NCBI RefSeq assembly: GCF_043641665.1
Contig: NC_092195.1
Span: 16,025,774-16,089,773, forward strand
Reading direction: 5' to 3'
DNA length: 64,000 nucleotides
Source of the DNA: Enoplosus armatus
Taxonomy: Eukaryota > Chordata > Actinopteri > Centrarchiformes > Enoplosidae
Shown: positions 48,011 through 60,450 of the stretch, piece after piece
Numbering within the stretch: the first letter of the stretch is position 1
Layout of the letters: every line of letters starts with the position of its first letter
Made by a program: the position numbers and the translations under genes
The notes under the pieces: model-generated
What the model saw: the letters and a program-made list of their open reading frames with translations, nothing else
The model's database searches: none
What the model was told of the DNA's origin: nothing

Positions 48011-48387
48011 TGTGGGTGTTTTGTTGTGGCACACTTAATATCTTAGTCCTTGTGGTTAACTAGAGTAAGTTATTTTGATGCCAAATGTGTATATATAGTA
48101 ATGTAATGCACACCTGAGTAGAGTGAAATTTATGGACAAAGTAGTGGAATCCTGCAGCGTCAGCACAAAATGTATTAAAGAAGCAACGTTTCATAACTTC
48201 AGCAACAAAGCAGCCATCCTAATATATTTCCCATGTATGCCGCATAAATTGATATTCTCTTAACTTACTATTGAATTACTTGAAGGTTTTTTTCTTGGAA
48301 ACATGCTGCATTGATGCTTTAGATTTTAGATTCCACCCCATGCCTTTACAATATTGCTTCTGTATGTTTTTGCATGCTTCCTGCAAG

Positions 48388-48423
<36 letters not shown>

Positions 48424-50097
48424 CTGAATCCACGTGACCTCACACACAAACCGTCTACTCTTTCACACACATACAAAATGTACTCTGACCTGTTGTTCTG
48501 TACTGAGTCGACTGTCCAGTGTCTCATGGGACGGTAGCAGCACGCCCCAACATTTGACATTGCGTGAGGCACTGACTGCATACTTGGCTGCATCTGGTAT
48601 TTCTGTTATACCCAGAGACACCGGTGCAAAGACTAGACCATTTCAAATCCAGGACTCTTTATTGTCTATTGGATTTCCATGAAACGCACGTTCATTGTAG
48701 AAATATGGCTCTCTGTAAAATAGAAAATATTAGACACCACAGGCAAAATGAGAGAATAATCGAACTGAAACACAATAAAAGAGAAAAGGATATTTTGCCC
48801 AAAGTCATAAGTTGACATAACTGACTGTTGACAGTGGACCTAACAAAACCTCCTACAAAACTCTTGAAAGAAAGGTGAAAGTTGCAGCGAGGACAAGGTG
48901 GTGAATGGATTTTGTTCAGGACAAGTCACCTGATCTATTCTGAGAATTTGCCTCACTGCACAAGTTAGCAGCAAAAACAGCACAGATCGATAAAGAGTTG
49001 TCATACTCGTATTCTCTAAGGCTACCCCTCATGTCTCACCGTTTGTCAAGGGCAACGACACATTTAGCTAGCATGTATCCTAGTTTTCCTCTGCTGAGTG
49101 CATTGAAGGATAGCAAACTGCTCGAAGCAATATGCTCTTTGAGAATGGGACTTATGGAGGGAGTCATTATATCATGTTTCAACAGAGAACAAAGAGACAG
49201 ATGAAAATCTTTAATACATTTGCCAATAAATCACATTCCACTTATTTTTTGATGATGCTATTACATTTTACATGTAGACAGCAGCCCTTAGCTGGCAAAA
49301 TGAATATATATATATACCTAAAAATATAGTTTACTCCCATTGATGTCTATTCCTACCTGTAGGTGCACACTGGCGGTGAGAACACACAGTGCGCCTCCAG
49401 GCCACGGTGACATTTTCACAGACGCACGTTAGAAGATTATATTAACAGCACACATCGACCAGATCCATCTTTAAACCAGCCCACTAGCCCAAGGCCCCGT
49501 GGCTTCTTAACAATGAGACGTCTATTACAGTGCAGGGATGGTAATAAAACCGTCATGGTTGTTAAATAGCTAGGGTAAGAAAGAATAAATGTTGAGCAAA
49601 AGCTGGTAATGATGATGGTTTTCACTGTTTTTATTATGTGCTCCAATAAGTCCTTGTAAATGGAATCAATTGAATTTGACAGTTGTGGACAGTTACTTCA
49701 ATGGGTATTCCAGTAAAAATGCAAATGGAAAGACATGGAGAAAAAAGGCTGTGAGGGCAGCTGGAATCAGATCTGTGTGCTTCTAGGAAGAGATGATAAC
49801 ACGCTTATCTTTCAGGTTAATGTGAACTTTGAATTGGGAAATGTAGATGGTGTATCACTTGACAAAACTATAGATGGTACACTTAAGTGTAGGAAGACTT
49901 CTTCTTTTATTTAAGAAATGCTTTCTACGTGTTCTCCACTTAACACTGACAGGACTTGCAACCTTTTTCTTGAAGTCGTTATACTTAAACAACAAAATGG
50001 GTAATTTTTCAGTGCCTTCCCAAAGAACCCATAAACTGTGTTTCCTTATATGCTGCACCTATATGGTTAAAACTGCACTAATCATATTAATGATACC
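48011..50097. other. intergenic with a CA microsatellite
   Basis: No gene. Contains the CA tract at 48391-48420 and a short alternating AT run near 49304-49315. Confidence 0.45.
48391..48420. repeat. (CA)15 microsatellite
   Basis: 30 bases of uninterrupted CA. Confidence 0.95.
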
Positions 50098-50299
50098 AAA
50101 CTACACCCGGCAACCGTATCACCACACAGAAGGAAGCGTGCATCTACTCGCCTGCTCACCTGAGCTAGTTAACGTTATAGCACAGCCAAGGAGGACGCCA
50201 TTAATGTTTACATCCTGCGCTGTCAGGAGCACAAGCCTCTTGTCCATGAGTAGATGCGCGCTTCCTTCTGTGCGGTGATGCGGTTGGCGGATGTAGTTT
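50098..50299. mobile_element. 202-bp foldback MITE with 53-bp arms
   Basis: The left arm 50098-50150 (aaactacacccggcaaccgt, atcaccacacagaaggaagc, gtgcatctactcg) is the reverse complement of the right arm 50247-50299 with about six mismatches. The mismatches are mostly transitions at CpG-like positions, as expected from methylation decay. The 96-base middle has gctagttaacgtta. No coding capacity. The flanking target duplication is not evident by eye. The right arm is less decayed than the left. Confidence 0.8.
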
Positions 50300-52020
50300 T
50301 GTAGGAAGTTGGTCTGAACGTGGCCTTATGCTGTATGCTGATATTACAGGAAAGTTTATCACAATACGAATATGACTGACGAATATTCATGATACATAGA
50401 TAAAGCTATCCATCTCATATACTGTTTAAAAATATATGACAGACACTGAGTAATACATCATGAGGACAGACGCAACTCATTCTGCACTCCGTCTTAGTCC
50501 GTCTCTCTCTTGGTCAAATAGAACCAAAATCATCTAATTGCAGGTGATTATATAAATATTTCTACTAGCAGCTGGTACCGACACAGTGTCAACAATGATG
50601 TCACAGAGGTCAGAGTTCAAACTGGCTGGAGCCAAAGAGACACTCGGAGCCTGGGTCATCATCAGTCACAGCACAGGAAGGACTAATAGACATGAATGAG
50701 TCATTAGTCGGTCTTTAAAGATGGGGTTATTTGAGGGTAAATTGGTTAAAGGCATCATTATTAACAATGATTTAATATGATGACAGATCAGTCAGCCACA
50801 CAATGATATTCCTCTAGTGTCTGCTGAGAAAAATAATGATACAATGAGTTACTGAGGCTGTCTTCTTCAAAGAGTGAAAAATATTTTGCCTCATAAAAGT
50901 TTCAGGATGTTGCCACAAACGGCTTTTGTAGTCAGGCCCAACTTCCATGTTGCAATGATTTGTAAGTTATTTTGGGGCGTTTTGGTTAAAAATACCATCT
51001 ACTACAGATACTTTCATTCACCGTCTGAAGATGTGCCACCGCAAATCCAGTAACCTCTTGTTTCCCAAGGCGCCACCATGAGTTATGTTTAGATGAAGTC
51101 ACACAGAGGTCGCGACCCCGAGCAGACAGCGGGTCACAGCCCCAGTGACCTGTCTACATTTCCTCCATATACATGTTATTATTCTGGTATGCAGGGAGGA
51201 GACGGTCATCGGGTTACAGTGAACTACCCATTCATCAAGGCAATGAAGAGAGAGACAGTGAAACCACGGCATGATAAATATCAGCAGGAGCCATCTATGA
51301 ACCGCAACAGCAGCAGAGGCCCAAAAGCCACAATATTAAACACAGAGTGAGGGAGGGAAAAAACAAGGAGCGTGACAGAATGCACAAAATGAGAGAGCGA
51401 TGCAGTGAGCAAATGACACGGATACCCAGCAGAGAGCCTGTCAGACCTGAGACCTATTGGCACAACACCGTGCCTTCAGCCCCCTGGCTTAGCTGACCAC
51501 AAGACCTGCAAGCTAAGTAATAGATCGGTTTAGGTTTTCCGTAGCGGCCTGGAACCTCTCGCTCTATTATAAAATCCTTTGGGAAAGGAGCAGTTGTGAC
51601 TGGAAAGTTATTAGCCCGTTCTTCCTTTGCCATCTGGGTTGTAACTTTACCCTTTTACAGAGCATTCATACTGAAAAGGCTTCATATTCTCTTTGTCCTA
51701 GCCACTATACATGTATAATACCCATGAATGCATCTTTAACTAAGCAGCGGTGTCTGTAATGATCTCATGAGAATGCATACACATAAAGCAGTTTTGCTGT
51801 AATGCTTTGTTTTTTTCCAGAGCATCTCTAATGCTTTATCTTCCACATACATTCAGTGCCTCTTAAAAGCCCCCACGCTGCAGATTTAGTTGCAGGTATA
51901 TGAATATTCAAGATCCAAACAATTTAAGTTCTTTATGAATAATACTGGCTGTATACAAAGCCATTTCCTGACTCATTGTCATTTGTCCTACCGCTGTGAA
52001 CCCCTCTGCACTGCTTATTG

Positions 52021-52041
52021 CTCTCTCTCTCTCTCTCTCTC
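52021..52041. repeat. (CT)10 tract
   Basis: 21 bases of CT, giving a GA-rich frame on the minus strand. Confidence 0.9.
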
Positions 52042-52749
52042 CATCTGCAGATCCAGCTGACAGCTTCTTCAGGAAGAGAATAGACAGATTTAAACACTGT
52101 TCACTGTCCTGGCTGACTGCCCAAGCCCCAGGATGACTTGAGGGGCTGGAATTTAAAATCCCAGAATAAAGACAGAGGGGAGAAGGAGGAATTAATGTCG
52201 GGTGAGTTACGACAAAGATAAGATGTAGCAAGAGGGATGACGACGAGCGGGAAATGAGGAAGAAAAAGCTCAAAAGTACACCTAATGATACTTTTACCGT
52301 GACAGTGACAGTGGTGTGAGGATTGGGCAGTGATACTGTAGTTGTCATAGCAGCAGTGGTTTCAGTTGCCCCTGGTTACAGAAGTTAGAGACCCATTCAC
52401 TTTCTCCATAGACAAAGTTAAGTGACTGACAGAACACCTCCACGGCTTGGATCAGTATGAAATGCCTCTAGTTGAATCATCAGTGCAAAAGATTAACAAC
52501 TGTGTTAAAAAAATTATCTGGTTCTTTGATAAAAAAAAAAAGTTAGCCCCCATATATGAAGGTGATGACCTAACTCCAGCGAGAATTTTGGCAAGAAACA
52601 TCCAGTCAGTTTGTTCTGAGCGACGTTAACAGCACATGGAGGCTAAAGATGGTGTGACGGTGTTGAAACAAATGATACAAATACAATCTGCAGCTTGTAG
52701 AGGAGTCCAGAAGCTGACTGAATGAGGGAGAGCTTGAGATGAGCCATGC

Positions 52750-52805
52750 CTCTTCTTCTTCTTCTTCTTCTTCTTCTTCTTCTTCTTCTTCTTCTTCTTC
52801 TTCTT
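52750..52805. repeat. (TTC)18 trinucleotide repeat
   Basis: About 55 uninterrupted bases of CTT/TTC (GAA on the minus strand). In frame it gives a poly-Ser run in an otherwise unremarkable 78-codon frame, which I do not call as a gene. Confidence 0.95.
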
Positions 52806-53665
52806 TCCTCTCTATTCAATTAACTTCCTCTTTCTCCTCCTCCTCGTTTGACAGCCACCACAATTGCTCCCATATTTCTATCCTGAACCCTCCTTTACCC
52901 CTTCTCTTCTCCTTTTCCAAAAATGTTAGTTATTTGATTTTTTGCAGCTGTGAGCATCTCCTCCATTTCCTCTGAGCATTGCACTGTGGGGGAATAGCAA
53001 CAGTTTTTTTATGGGAAAACTTACTGTTTTGAGTATACTTTATTTTGTCACTTTTCCAGTGACAAAAGAAACCACAGACTCAAAAGCTGCTCAGAATTAG
53101 TATGCAGTGTTGTAGTATGTGTTATTTTGGAATAATAAACACATTAATTTCCATAGGGACTATTTTCTTTGGTAGGAAAATACCTCCAAGCAGTTTGGGT
53201 GAACCCACCCTGGAGTACAAACCTCTTTACAGCTGCAAACACATCTCCACTTACTAACAGATGTGCAGACATATACAGTACATGCGCATACATACACATA
53301 TGATGTATTTTACTGCAAAGATGTAAACACAGACATACAAACAGACATGCTGCTGGACAAAGGCATATTTACGCATACCATGCACAAAAATGATTTGTTA
53401 CCACTGTCATATAACAGCACTATACAGTTTCCCTTTAGAATAATATAAAGCACATGTGTTTGTGGGGCTTGTGAGTGCAGCTTCATGTTCTTGTTTAGAT
53501 GGTTTAGCTCTGCGTTGATAGTATTATACACTATGTACCCACCTGCTCTGTGAATTCTGTAGCAGAATACTTTGCAGTACCTCTGTGCACAAGTGTTTCT
53601 ATAGTGATATGCATACAGCTCAGAGTAATTACCCATTGGAGGACCTATATACACCCTTAATGAGT

Positions 53666-53671
<6 letters not shown>

Positions 53672-53718
<47 letters not shown>
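53672..53718. repeat. (TG)23 microsatellite
   Basis: About 47 bases of TG, followed by a related tgtgcgtgcgtgc stretch. Confidence 0.95.
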
Positions 53719-53722
<4 letters not shown>

Positions 53723-54396
53723 TGCGTGCGTGCTTGCTGCCTCTAGGTAGACTCTCTTCAGCTAGTGGTCCCTTGCAGTCTCATTAAATGCGGTCTCTGG
53801 CAGGGAGTGTAGTGCTGCACATTCTCAGGGTGTGGTGGTACTGGCTTAAATTTCACATTTCTATGAGTGTGTGCGTGTACATGCAGACATGTGCGTATGT
53901 GTTTTGTGTGACCATGTGTGCATGTGTTTCACTGCTTATTAGCTGTAGATGCCATTCTGCGCTCTGATTGATCCTATAAACGTCCACTGGTTGGCCTTCC
54001 ACCAAACACATACTCTGGTTTTAATAACTTGAAGATACACAACCCAGTTCTTTAAACTGCCTGCAAATGTGTACATGTGTGTGTCCTGAAATGTGTATGT
54101 GTGTTTATATGTGTAGTAGGTACAGGTCTTTAAGTTAAATGTACAGCATTCTGAAAAGGAGTCTGGGCATTAAGGTAAAGCAATGCTGCCACGAAGAAAT
54201 TGAAAAAGCGGCCGCAGTATCTGGAGTCTGGAAGCCTTGTGAAATATTGGCAAGGGGGAAATTATTTAATACAATCCTCTTCCTGCTCATGAGCCTCTAT
54301 CCTAATGCTTTCTTCTTGCGTTATTCTCCCGCTTGTGTCTGGTGAAAACCGTTCCCTTGTCTCTAACGCTTTGCATCCTATTTTTCCTTTTGCTGC

Positions 54397-54420
54397 TCCC
54401 TCCCTCCCTCCCTCCCTCCC
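54397..54420. repeat. (CCCT)6 tetranucleotide repeat
   Basis: Six tandem ctcc/ccct units ending in ccctccc. Confidence 0.9.
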
Positions 54421-55728
54421 AGTTTCTCTCTTCGTCTCTCCTTCTCAGGCTGGTTCACCTCAGCAGAAGTTCATATTTTTCGTGTGTCGGTGTGGAGACT
54501 GCCACTCTGGCGCTACTTGTTGGGAGCGTCTGACAAAATAGAGCCACAGCCGTGAGTGTCAGAGGCCTGTGATGTCTGAAGCAGCGGAGTATAAAGCTTT
54601 CAGAGAGCAAGAAATTGTTTGGCCTGTGACAGTGACACACTCAGACGCACTGTTAAGATCATCTAGATCACTTAGGTCATCCTCACATCAGCTCCCCTCA
54701 GTCCCTCACTCATGCCTCAAAACCAAAGGGTGCTCTGGAATAGTCTCCTGGCCCACATTAACCTGCTCCTCCATTGACAAATTTAAAGACCCCTTTTATC
54801 TTGCCTTTAGTTCAGTCTGAGGTTGCCCCATGGTTTTAAAGTCCACTCTTACCATAATTTCTTACGTCCTCTTACTGCGTTTTAATCTGTTGTTTGGTTT
54901 TATTCAATTTCTCCTAATTTCCTATTTTATTACTTTCATTCTGATTTCATCATTTTTGTTGTTTTTAGATGTTTTTTTGATTTTAGTCTTGCCTTCTCTG
55001 TATTATTGTATTACATTATGTATGTAATACAATATGTAACATTAATGTATTATTCCTTTTAATCATGTATACCTGTATTGAAGCAGATTCTAACTCATCT
55101 GCCTCGACTAGAGATCACTCTGGGTTTGCTCCCAAGTGCCCTGTATAAATAAGTGACTTGACTTGACTAGACAGTGACAATCCTCTTCCTGCTGAAATTC
55201 TCAGACAATGCTGGGTTATAAGAAAGTCAAAAACTCACTTCTTTCAGCCCTGAGTGTCTTTGGTCAGTCACGTTTAGTCTGCAGTCATAAAGCAAGAGGA
55301 ATCTCCATGACTCTTTATGATAAGTGATAAAACAGGCAGCAGGGTTGTGTTGTGATTTAGAAGTACTGAACCTCTCATCTTAAGTATCATTGAGCAAGAT
55401 GTTGAATCCCTGCCAGTGCCTTGTGCTAAAGCAAGTATGTGAATGTTTTTTTAGTATCACATATTACTAGTGTTATTATGTTATTTTTGTAAGAGAATAC
55501 GTTTAACATCGACCAATTAAAACCAGCGTTCCATAGCACAAGTCAGAACATGTTACCTATTACATAACCCTTTTAAAAAGGAGAAATGCTAAGTTTAACA
55601 AGAAGTGTCTTTTAATAGAAGCCTGCATCTGTCTTGCCAAATAAAACTTTCATTAAATTTGGACATACTCACTAATGCTTCTAGCACATGAGACGCTCAT
55701 ATGTAACAGAGCACTGCATTGTATAGTG

Positions 55729-56047
55729 CAGTTGTTCCTCTACCTTTTTAGGCTTGTGAACCCATAAATGAAGCAATGCCCACCTGTGACACAGTATCAT
55801 TTGTTCTATATTTCTACAGGTTATGACCAGGACAACCAGAGTGATTTCTCCCCCTGTTTTATTATTTTTTTTAAATGAAAAGGTAAAATTATCCAGTAAG
55901 GAAAGAAAAGATTATATCTTAAAAAATAAACATGATTTTGTGTAGCATAAGTGATTTTTTTTTTTCTGCTTTCCTATCCCATCAACCGACTTACAACCCT
56001 GAGATTTATCTTGTGACCCCTTGAATCCTCTGCGCTGAGAATCACTG
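55729..56047 (+). mobile_element. 'tggcttgtgacccctt' MITE-like copy, both ends
   Basis: Starts cagttgttcctctacctttt with taggcttgtgaaccc and ends gagatttatcttgtgacccc, ttgaatcctc, gagaatcactg. The outer ends are rough inverted partners (cagttgttcctc versus cagtgattctca), and inner gacccc/ggggtc words also pair. Relatives at 14695 and 22250 lack such clear ends. Probably a hAT-type non-autonomous element. Confidence 0.55.
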
Positions 56048-57148
56048 GTAAAGTGGATAAATTCCCTTACAGCATATAACAAAATATGTCTATATTAATA
56101 ATACAATATATTGACATGCGTAATGAAACATTTGCAATGTGTTGTCAAATATTGTGCACTTAAAATATTACTTTGCATAATACACAAATGATTGCCACTT
56201 TACATATATTTGAGATATTGTAAAACGTATTTCCACACACATATTTCCATTTATTTACATATAGATCTGAATATAACAAATCAGCGTTATCATCGATATA
56301 TTTTGTAAATAAATTGATGTGCAGCTGTATGTGTGCACCCTTGTACATGAACTGCTATACCTATATCTCATATATGCATGCATGCTAGCCATTTGTACCT
56401 GATGTAAAGCAGAGAACTGTCTGTATTGAGTCTCTTTAGCCATATTTTGTGACAATAAGACTGTTTGGAACAAGTACAGATAGACAGTGACATGGACAGC
56501 AGGAAAACAGGAGTGGCTTCAGTAGTTTCTACGTACATTTATCCATAAGATGATGACCATTTGAAGAAGCAAAATACAACCTTTTTTACAGCAAACTTGT
56601 GTTTGATGCTCAAAAGACAGAATTGTGGGGAGTATCACTGCAAAAGGACTCAAAGCCATGTATATATATCCGTTCTATCTAAAAGAACTGTATGTTTCCA
56701 TTTTATTAGGTACACTGAGCTAAAACTGAAATACATCCTGTCTTCATGATGTCTACCCTCATTGATATGAATGTGGTGGACAAAATATTAGAACCACTTT
56801 ACATTATAATGCAATACAGTTCAAACTGCATTGCATCCTCCAACATGATTATGAAGTTGAATCAACACCTAAAGCAAACATTGTTTTATAGAGTATATGT
56901 GTGTACATGTAGCGCCTGGTGTATTCTATGTTTTTCCTCTCAGCCCTCGCTATCTAAGTGTGGAACTGTGACATTTAGACAGATACGGTTTCTGCGTGTG
57001 GCAGGAAATACAGCCCAGGTGAGTTGAGAGGTGCAGACAAGGTCAGTGTAAACAACCAGTGAGCAGCTGTGGCAAAAAGCTAACATGACTAAGAAGGTGA
57101 GGCAGTGATGTGGTGAGGCGCCAGCTCGAGTAGCGTTGCAGCAGCAGG

Positions 57149-57186
<38 letters not shown>

Positions 57187-57289
57187 CAGGTGTGTACTTG
57201 ACACATGATGATAATGGCATGCAGGCATGACTAATACACAGAGCCTTACTGGTGAGAATAGGGGTAAGCCTGGGCATATGGAGATCATC
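56048..57289. other. intergenic, AT-rich
   Basis: No gene. AT-rich with atatat-type words; contains the AC tract at 57151-57183. Confidence 0.45.
57151..57183. repeat. (AC)16 microsatellite
   Basis: 33 bases of uninterrupted AC. Confidence 0.95.
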
Positions 57290-57760
57290 ACTCACACCTA
57301 GAGAGCTAGCGATAGTGGTGGGAGAAGATCTATGGTTTTCAATGAGGACCTGGGCTCTGGTCTCTCAGAGCCAGAGCACATTACAGGCAATCACTTACTC
57401 TAAATAAGAGCACCAAGAGCTGATTAAAGGAGAGAGGTCGAGAGAAAAAAAAACCCAGATGGATGGCTGAGAGCGAGCAAGAGAGTTAAACTACATGAAT
57501 CATTGTGAGGATTGCGAGGAAAGAAACATCACACCTGCGTTAGTGGTCGCTCACTCATCTGATCCAGGAATCGAAAGGAAGCAGGTAGCGTCTGATGGGA
57601 CCGGAGAGGTGTCGTCCCAATTTATTTGATAGCGCCTCGGCTGAGTCACCGGCATTTTAAACTCGCCTTTTATCTTCAGATCCGTCCATTCCACAAAAGG
57701 GCCCCATCGCTCAGCGACCCCCCTGAATAAGATAAGCATGAAGATCAGAGTCAGATGAAC
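57290..57760. promoter_or_regulatory. candidate conserved non-coding block
   Basis: Complex and non-repetitive. Includes gagctgattaaagg, caatttatttgatagcgcc and ctgaataagataagcatg (GATA-type). A 62-codon minus-strand frame at 57551-57739 has no internal stop but no domain I recognise. Either a regulatory element or an unrecognised exon. Confidence 0.25.
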
Positions 57761-57954
57761 GCAGGAGAGGGGAGGATGAAAGGATTAAAGGGAGGAAGAG
57801 GAGGGGAAGTGTTAGATCTATGTGTATAAGAAAGGTGCTGTCATTACCTGACGACCCCTGCTAGGAATATTCAGGGCTACTGGCTTTGATTTGAAGGCAT
57901 TAGATATATAACAAGAACGCCATATGTGAGACTCACATAAGCTCATACTCGCAC

Positions 57955-58215
57955 AGCATTTGGTTTTCAGTGAAATACCTTCAAAAATGACATTCCCATC
58001 AGCCTCAGCTGTTGTGTTCAGCGCTAATTAGCATATGTTAGCATGCTAATATGCCATGAACATGGTATACATTATAACTGCTAAACACCAGCATGTTAGC
58101 ATTGTCATTGTGTGCACGTTAGATTGCTAAAGTTAACATTTAGCTCAAAGCACCGCTGAGGGTAAGCACAGCCTCACAGAACCGCTAGCATTGCTGTAGA
58201 ATCTTAGTCTTGTCT
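57955..58215 (+). mobile_element. 'gttagcatgctaa' teleost interspersed repeat
   Basis: Contains atgacattcccatcagcctc, agctgttgtgttcagcgcta, atgttagcatgctaatatgc, ctgctaaacaccagcatgtt, catttagctcaaagcaccgc, cagcctcacagaaccgctag and cttagtcttgt, in the exact order I recall for a very common percomorph repeat. Recent-looking, with few differences from remembered copies. Confidence 0.7.
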
Positions 58216-58879
58216 TTATATTTTCATTCATTTTCTTCTATTTTGGATGACATCTGTGGAGAGAAATGTGAAAAACTGTGGATCTGTAGTGGCAAGGAGA
58301 GTTGGAGAGGATTTAGGCAGCCTCCCTTCATCTCCAGCATAAACAAAAGTTTTAACCAACATCAAAACTTTCGAGCGAAGGTAAACCTGCAAAACACCAC
58401 AGAAAAAAACATGCGAATACACTCAAACAATGTGTGGGGGTGAGGGTCTGTGGCTTAGCTTTTGTGCAGATAGAACATTTAACTCACACACGGCTGATTC
58501 AATCACATGCTTCACCCTAACAGTACTGTAAGTTCTTGGATTGTTAGTGGCCATGCCACTGAGGGTCATAATGTGGGCGATTCACTGTTTTCTCATTATC
58601 CAGTTAGCATTCTGTTATTGCTAATCTAATAGCGCTGGCTTGTAAGTTTGTTCCAAACAAACTCCGTTACTTTAGCACACACAACACACATCATTATTCC
58701 TTGTGTGTGACACAGATTGGTGTTCATTGCTGTCTAAACAGAGGACAAAAACATGTATTTCGTTCCATAAACCACATAATAATTTGCAGGGTAAACCTGA
58801 GGTTGTCATGGGAGCAGCATAATAGGCCCTGAGACAACAGCACTACTAATAGGAAACATCATTCTCCATCCCCGTGTTC
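58216..58879. other. intergenic, no gene seen
   Basis: A 77-codon plus-strand frame and an opposed 64-codon one overlap at 58210-58443. No domain in either. Confidence 0.45.
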
Positions 58880-59220
58880 AAGGGTATGGCCTTTGTTAGC
58901 CAGTTGGGCCTAATGGAGTAATTGCATTGCTCTGATTCTCTCCGAGTCGAGGAGCAAATTGGCTCAAAAAAACAGCTCTATTTACCTGCACAAAACTACT
59001 GTGTTGTTAGGAGTTACGATCAAATACCCCCTCCCTCTGTGAAATTTGTGTTTTGTGCGGTAACATTTGTTGTTGAACTTATCACAATAAAGAGAAATCA
59101 GCAGCTTGTTTATGTGTTTCCATCAGCCCTGCATCTAATACTGAATGCGAGTGTGCTCCATCGTTGCACTGTATGTCTATATCTGGCTCATTTCCGCACT
59201 CTTATGTGAGGATGGTGGAA
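58880..59220. promoter_or_regulatory. candidate conserved non-coding block
   Basis: Non-repetitive, with cctaatggagtaattgcatt near 58910 (TAATTG plus ATTGCAT-like words). The 95-codon frame at 58922-59209 lacks a domain. Confidence 0.25.
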
Positions 59221-60089
59221 ATGGCACACTTCTGTTAATGATGTGCCTGGTGATTAGGAGCGTTTGTCGCAGCACGCCCACCTGCATGTAGTATATACAG
59301 CATACACAACTAGATGCAGAGGATAAAGAAGGAAAATATATTAGCTGCACACACCTGGTTGGTCCCTGTTGTCACTCAAATTGTCTGTTTAGATTTGTTT
59401 AAAAGCCTGTCGTACTTGTCCGTCTATTGTCAGCCTGTCGTGTTAGTAAAAATAACCTTTAAATGTTTGTCTCTGCTGTCACAATCTGTGCTAACAAGCA
59501 AATTACAATTGCAACAACACATCTGTATAAAGAAAGATGTGTGGCATTGCTACCATGGTAGTGTAACACCAGAGTGTAACACCAGAATGATGACGTACTT
59601 TTTTTTAGTATTTAATTATAATGAAGTAGCAATAAATAGAAAAGATAAATGAAACTATATGAATTGATTAATTAAATGTGAGTTTAATGATACTCTAGAG
59701 TAAAATAACTGTTTTTCTTCTTTTGTCTTTTAAATACGAAGTTGAATTGAAAAATTCAAGAGCTTTCAAATTTGACTTTCGTTATTACATTTAGTAATAG
59801 GTCTGTCCATTATTTTCCATCTCACAATTAATTTTCCTACATTAACATTTACGGTTTTGAGATTACATACAATAAAATAGTTAGTAATTAATTCAAATCA
59901 GGTCCAACCAACAGAGCTGTTGGTATGTGGGGCTGACAGCTGGCTAGACACGTTATTAAAATAACAAAACGTAACATTTAAGATCTACTGTACCTGCTTC
60001 TTCCCCAGAGAGTGAATTTCCATAACCTGCAGCCACAACACCGAGCCACCCTCCAGGATTAAATGGTTGTTAACCTATAGGCAGGATTA
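59221..60089. other. intergenic, no gene seen
   Basis: Includes a small direct duplication, agtgtaacaccagagtgtaa continuing caccag, at about 59560-59585. Otherwise AT-rich. Confidence 0.45.
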
Positions 60090-60450
60090 TCGGACGGATT
60101 ATGTCTGTTTCCCTGCTGCATTAATTCAAATGTTAAACAAGTCAAACCTAGGGAAATTGTTTCAAGGGAGTTTGCAGTCTATACGGAAGATCCCATGATT
60201 AAATTCTAATTGCCAGTTGATGGCTGGCTGTTATATGTATTTCTACAGGTTTATCACTGCAAACAGAGAGAGGGGAGATGGGGGAGGGGGTGTGGATTAA
60301 TGTGCTCATTATGGGGAGGATTCAGTTTATTACAGTTTTGATGCTGATACATGTAATCCAGCATTTGGGTAATGAAGCTACAGCCACTCTGATTGGCTGT
60401 TTTTAATTGCTCTAATGGAACAGAACAAACACAATGGTCATGTCCTAAAG
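60090..60450. promoter_or_regulatory. candidate conserved non-coding block
   Basis: Holds ctgcattaattcaaatg, gattaaattctaattgcc, gtgtggattaatgtgctcat, gattggctgtttttaattgc (CCAAT-type plus homeodomain-type), with no repeats or frames. Density of TAAT words is high and the sequence is not simply AT-rich. Inference from motif content only. Confidence 0.35.

Larger units (their letters stand above)
50300..55728. other. intergenic with several simple repeats
   Basis: No gene called. Simple repeats are listed separately (52021, 52750, 53672, 54397). Frames of 146 codons at 51908-52348 and 134 at 49874-50278 have no domain and include repeat sequence. The stretch 54830-55175 is T-rich and ends with gacttgacttgactagac, a short tandem tail that could mark the 3' end of an old retroposed sequence. 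Confidence 0.4.

Noticed and set aside
51908..52348. 146-codon minus-strand frame
   Set aside because: Includes the CT tract as Glu-Arg repeats, with hydrophobic and Ser-rich filler; no recognisable domain.
57551..57739. Possible short exon on the minus strand
   Set aside because: The 62-codon frame has varied composition, but no known domain and no convincing splice-site pair; kept only as part of a candidate conserved block.
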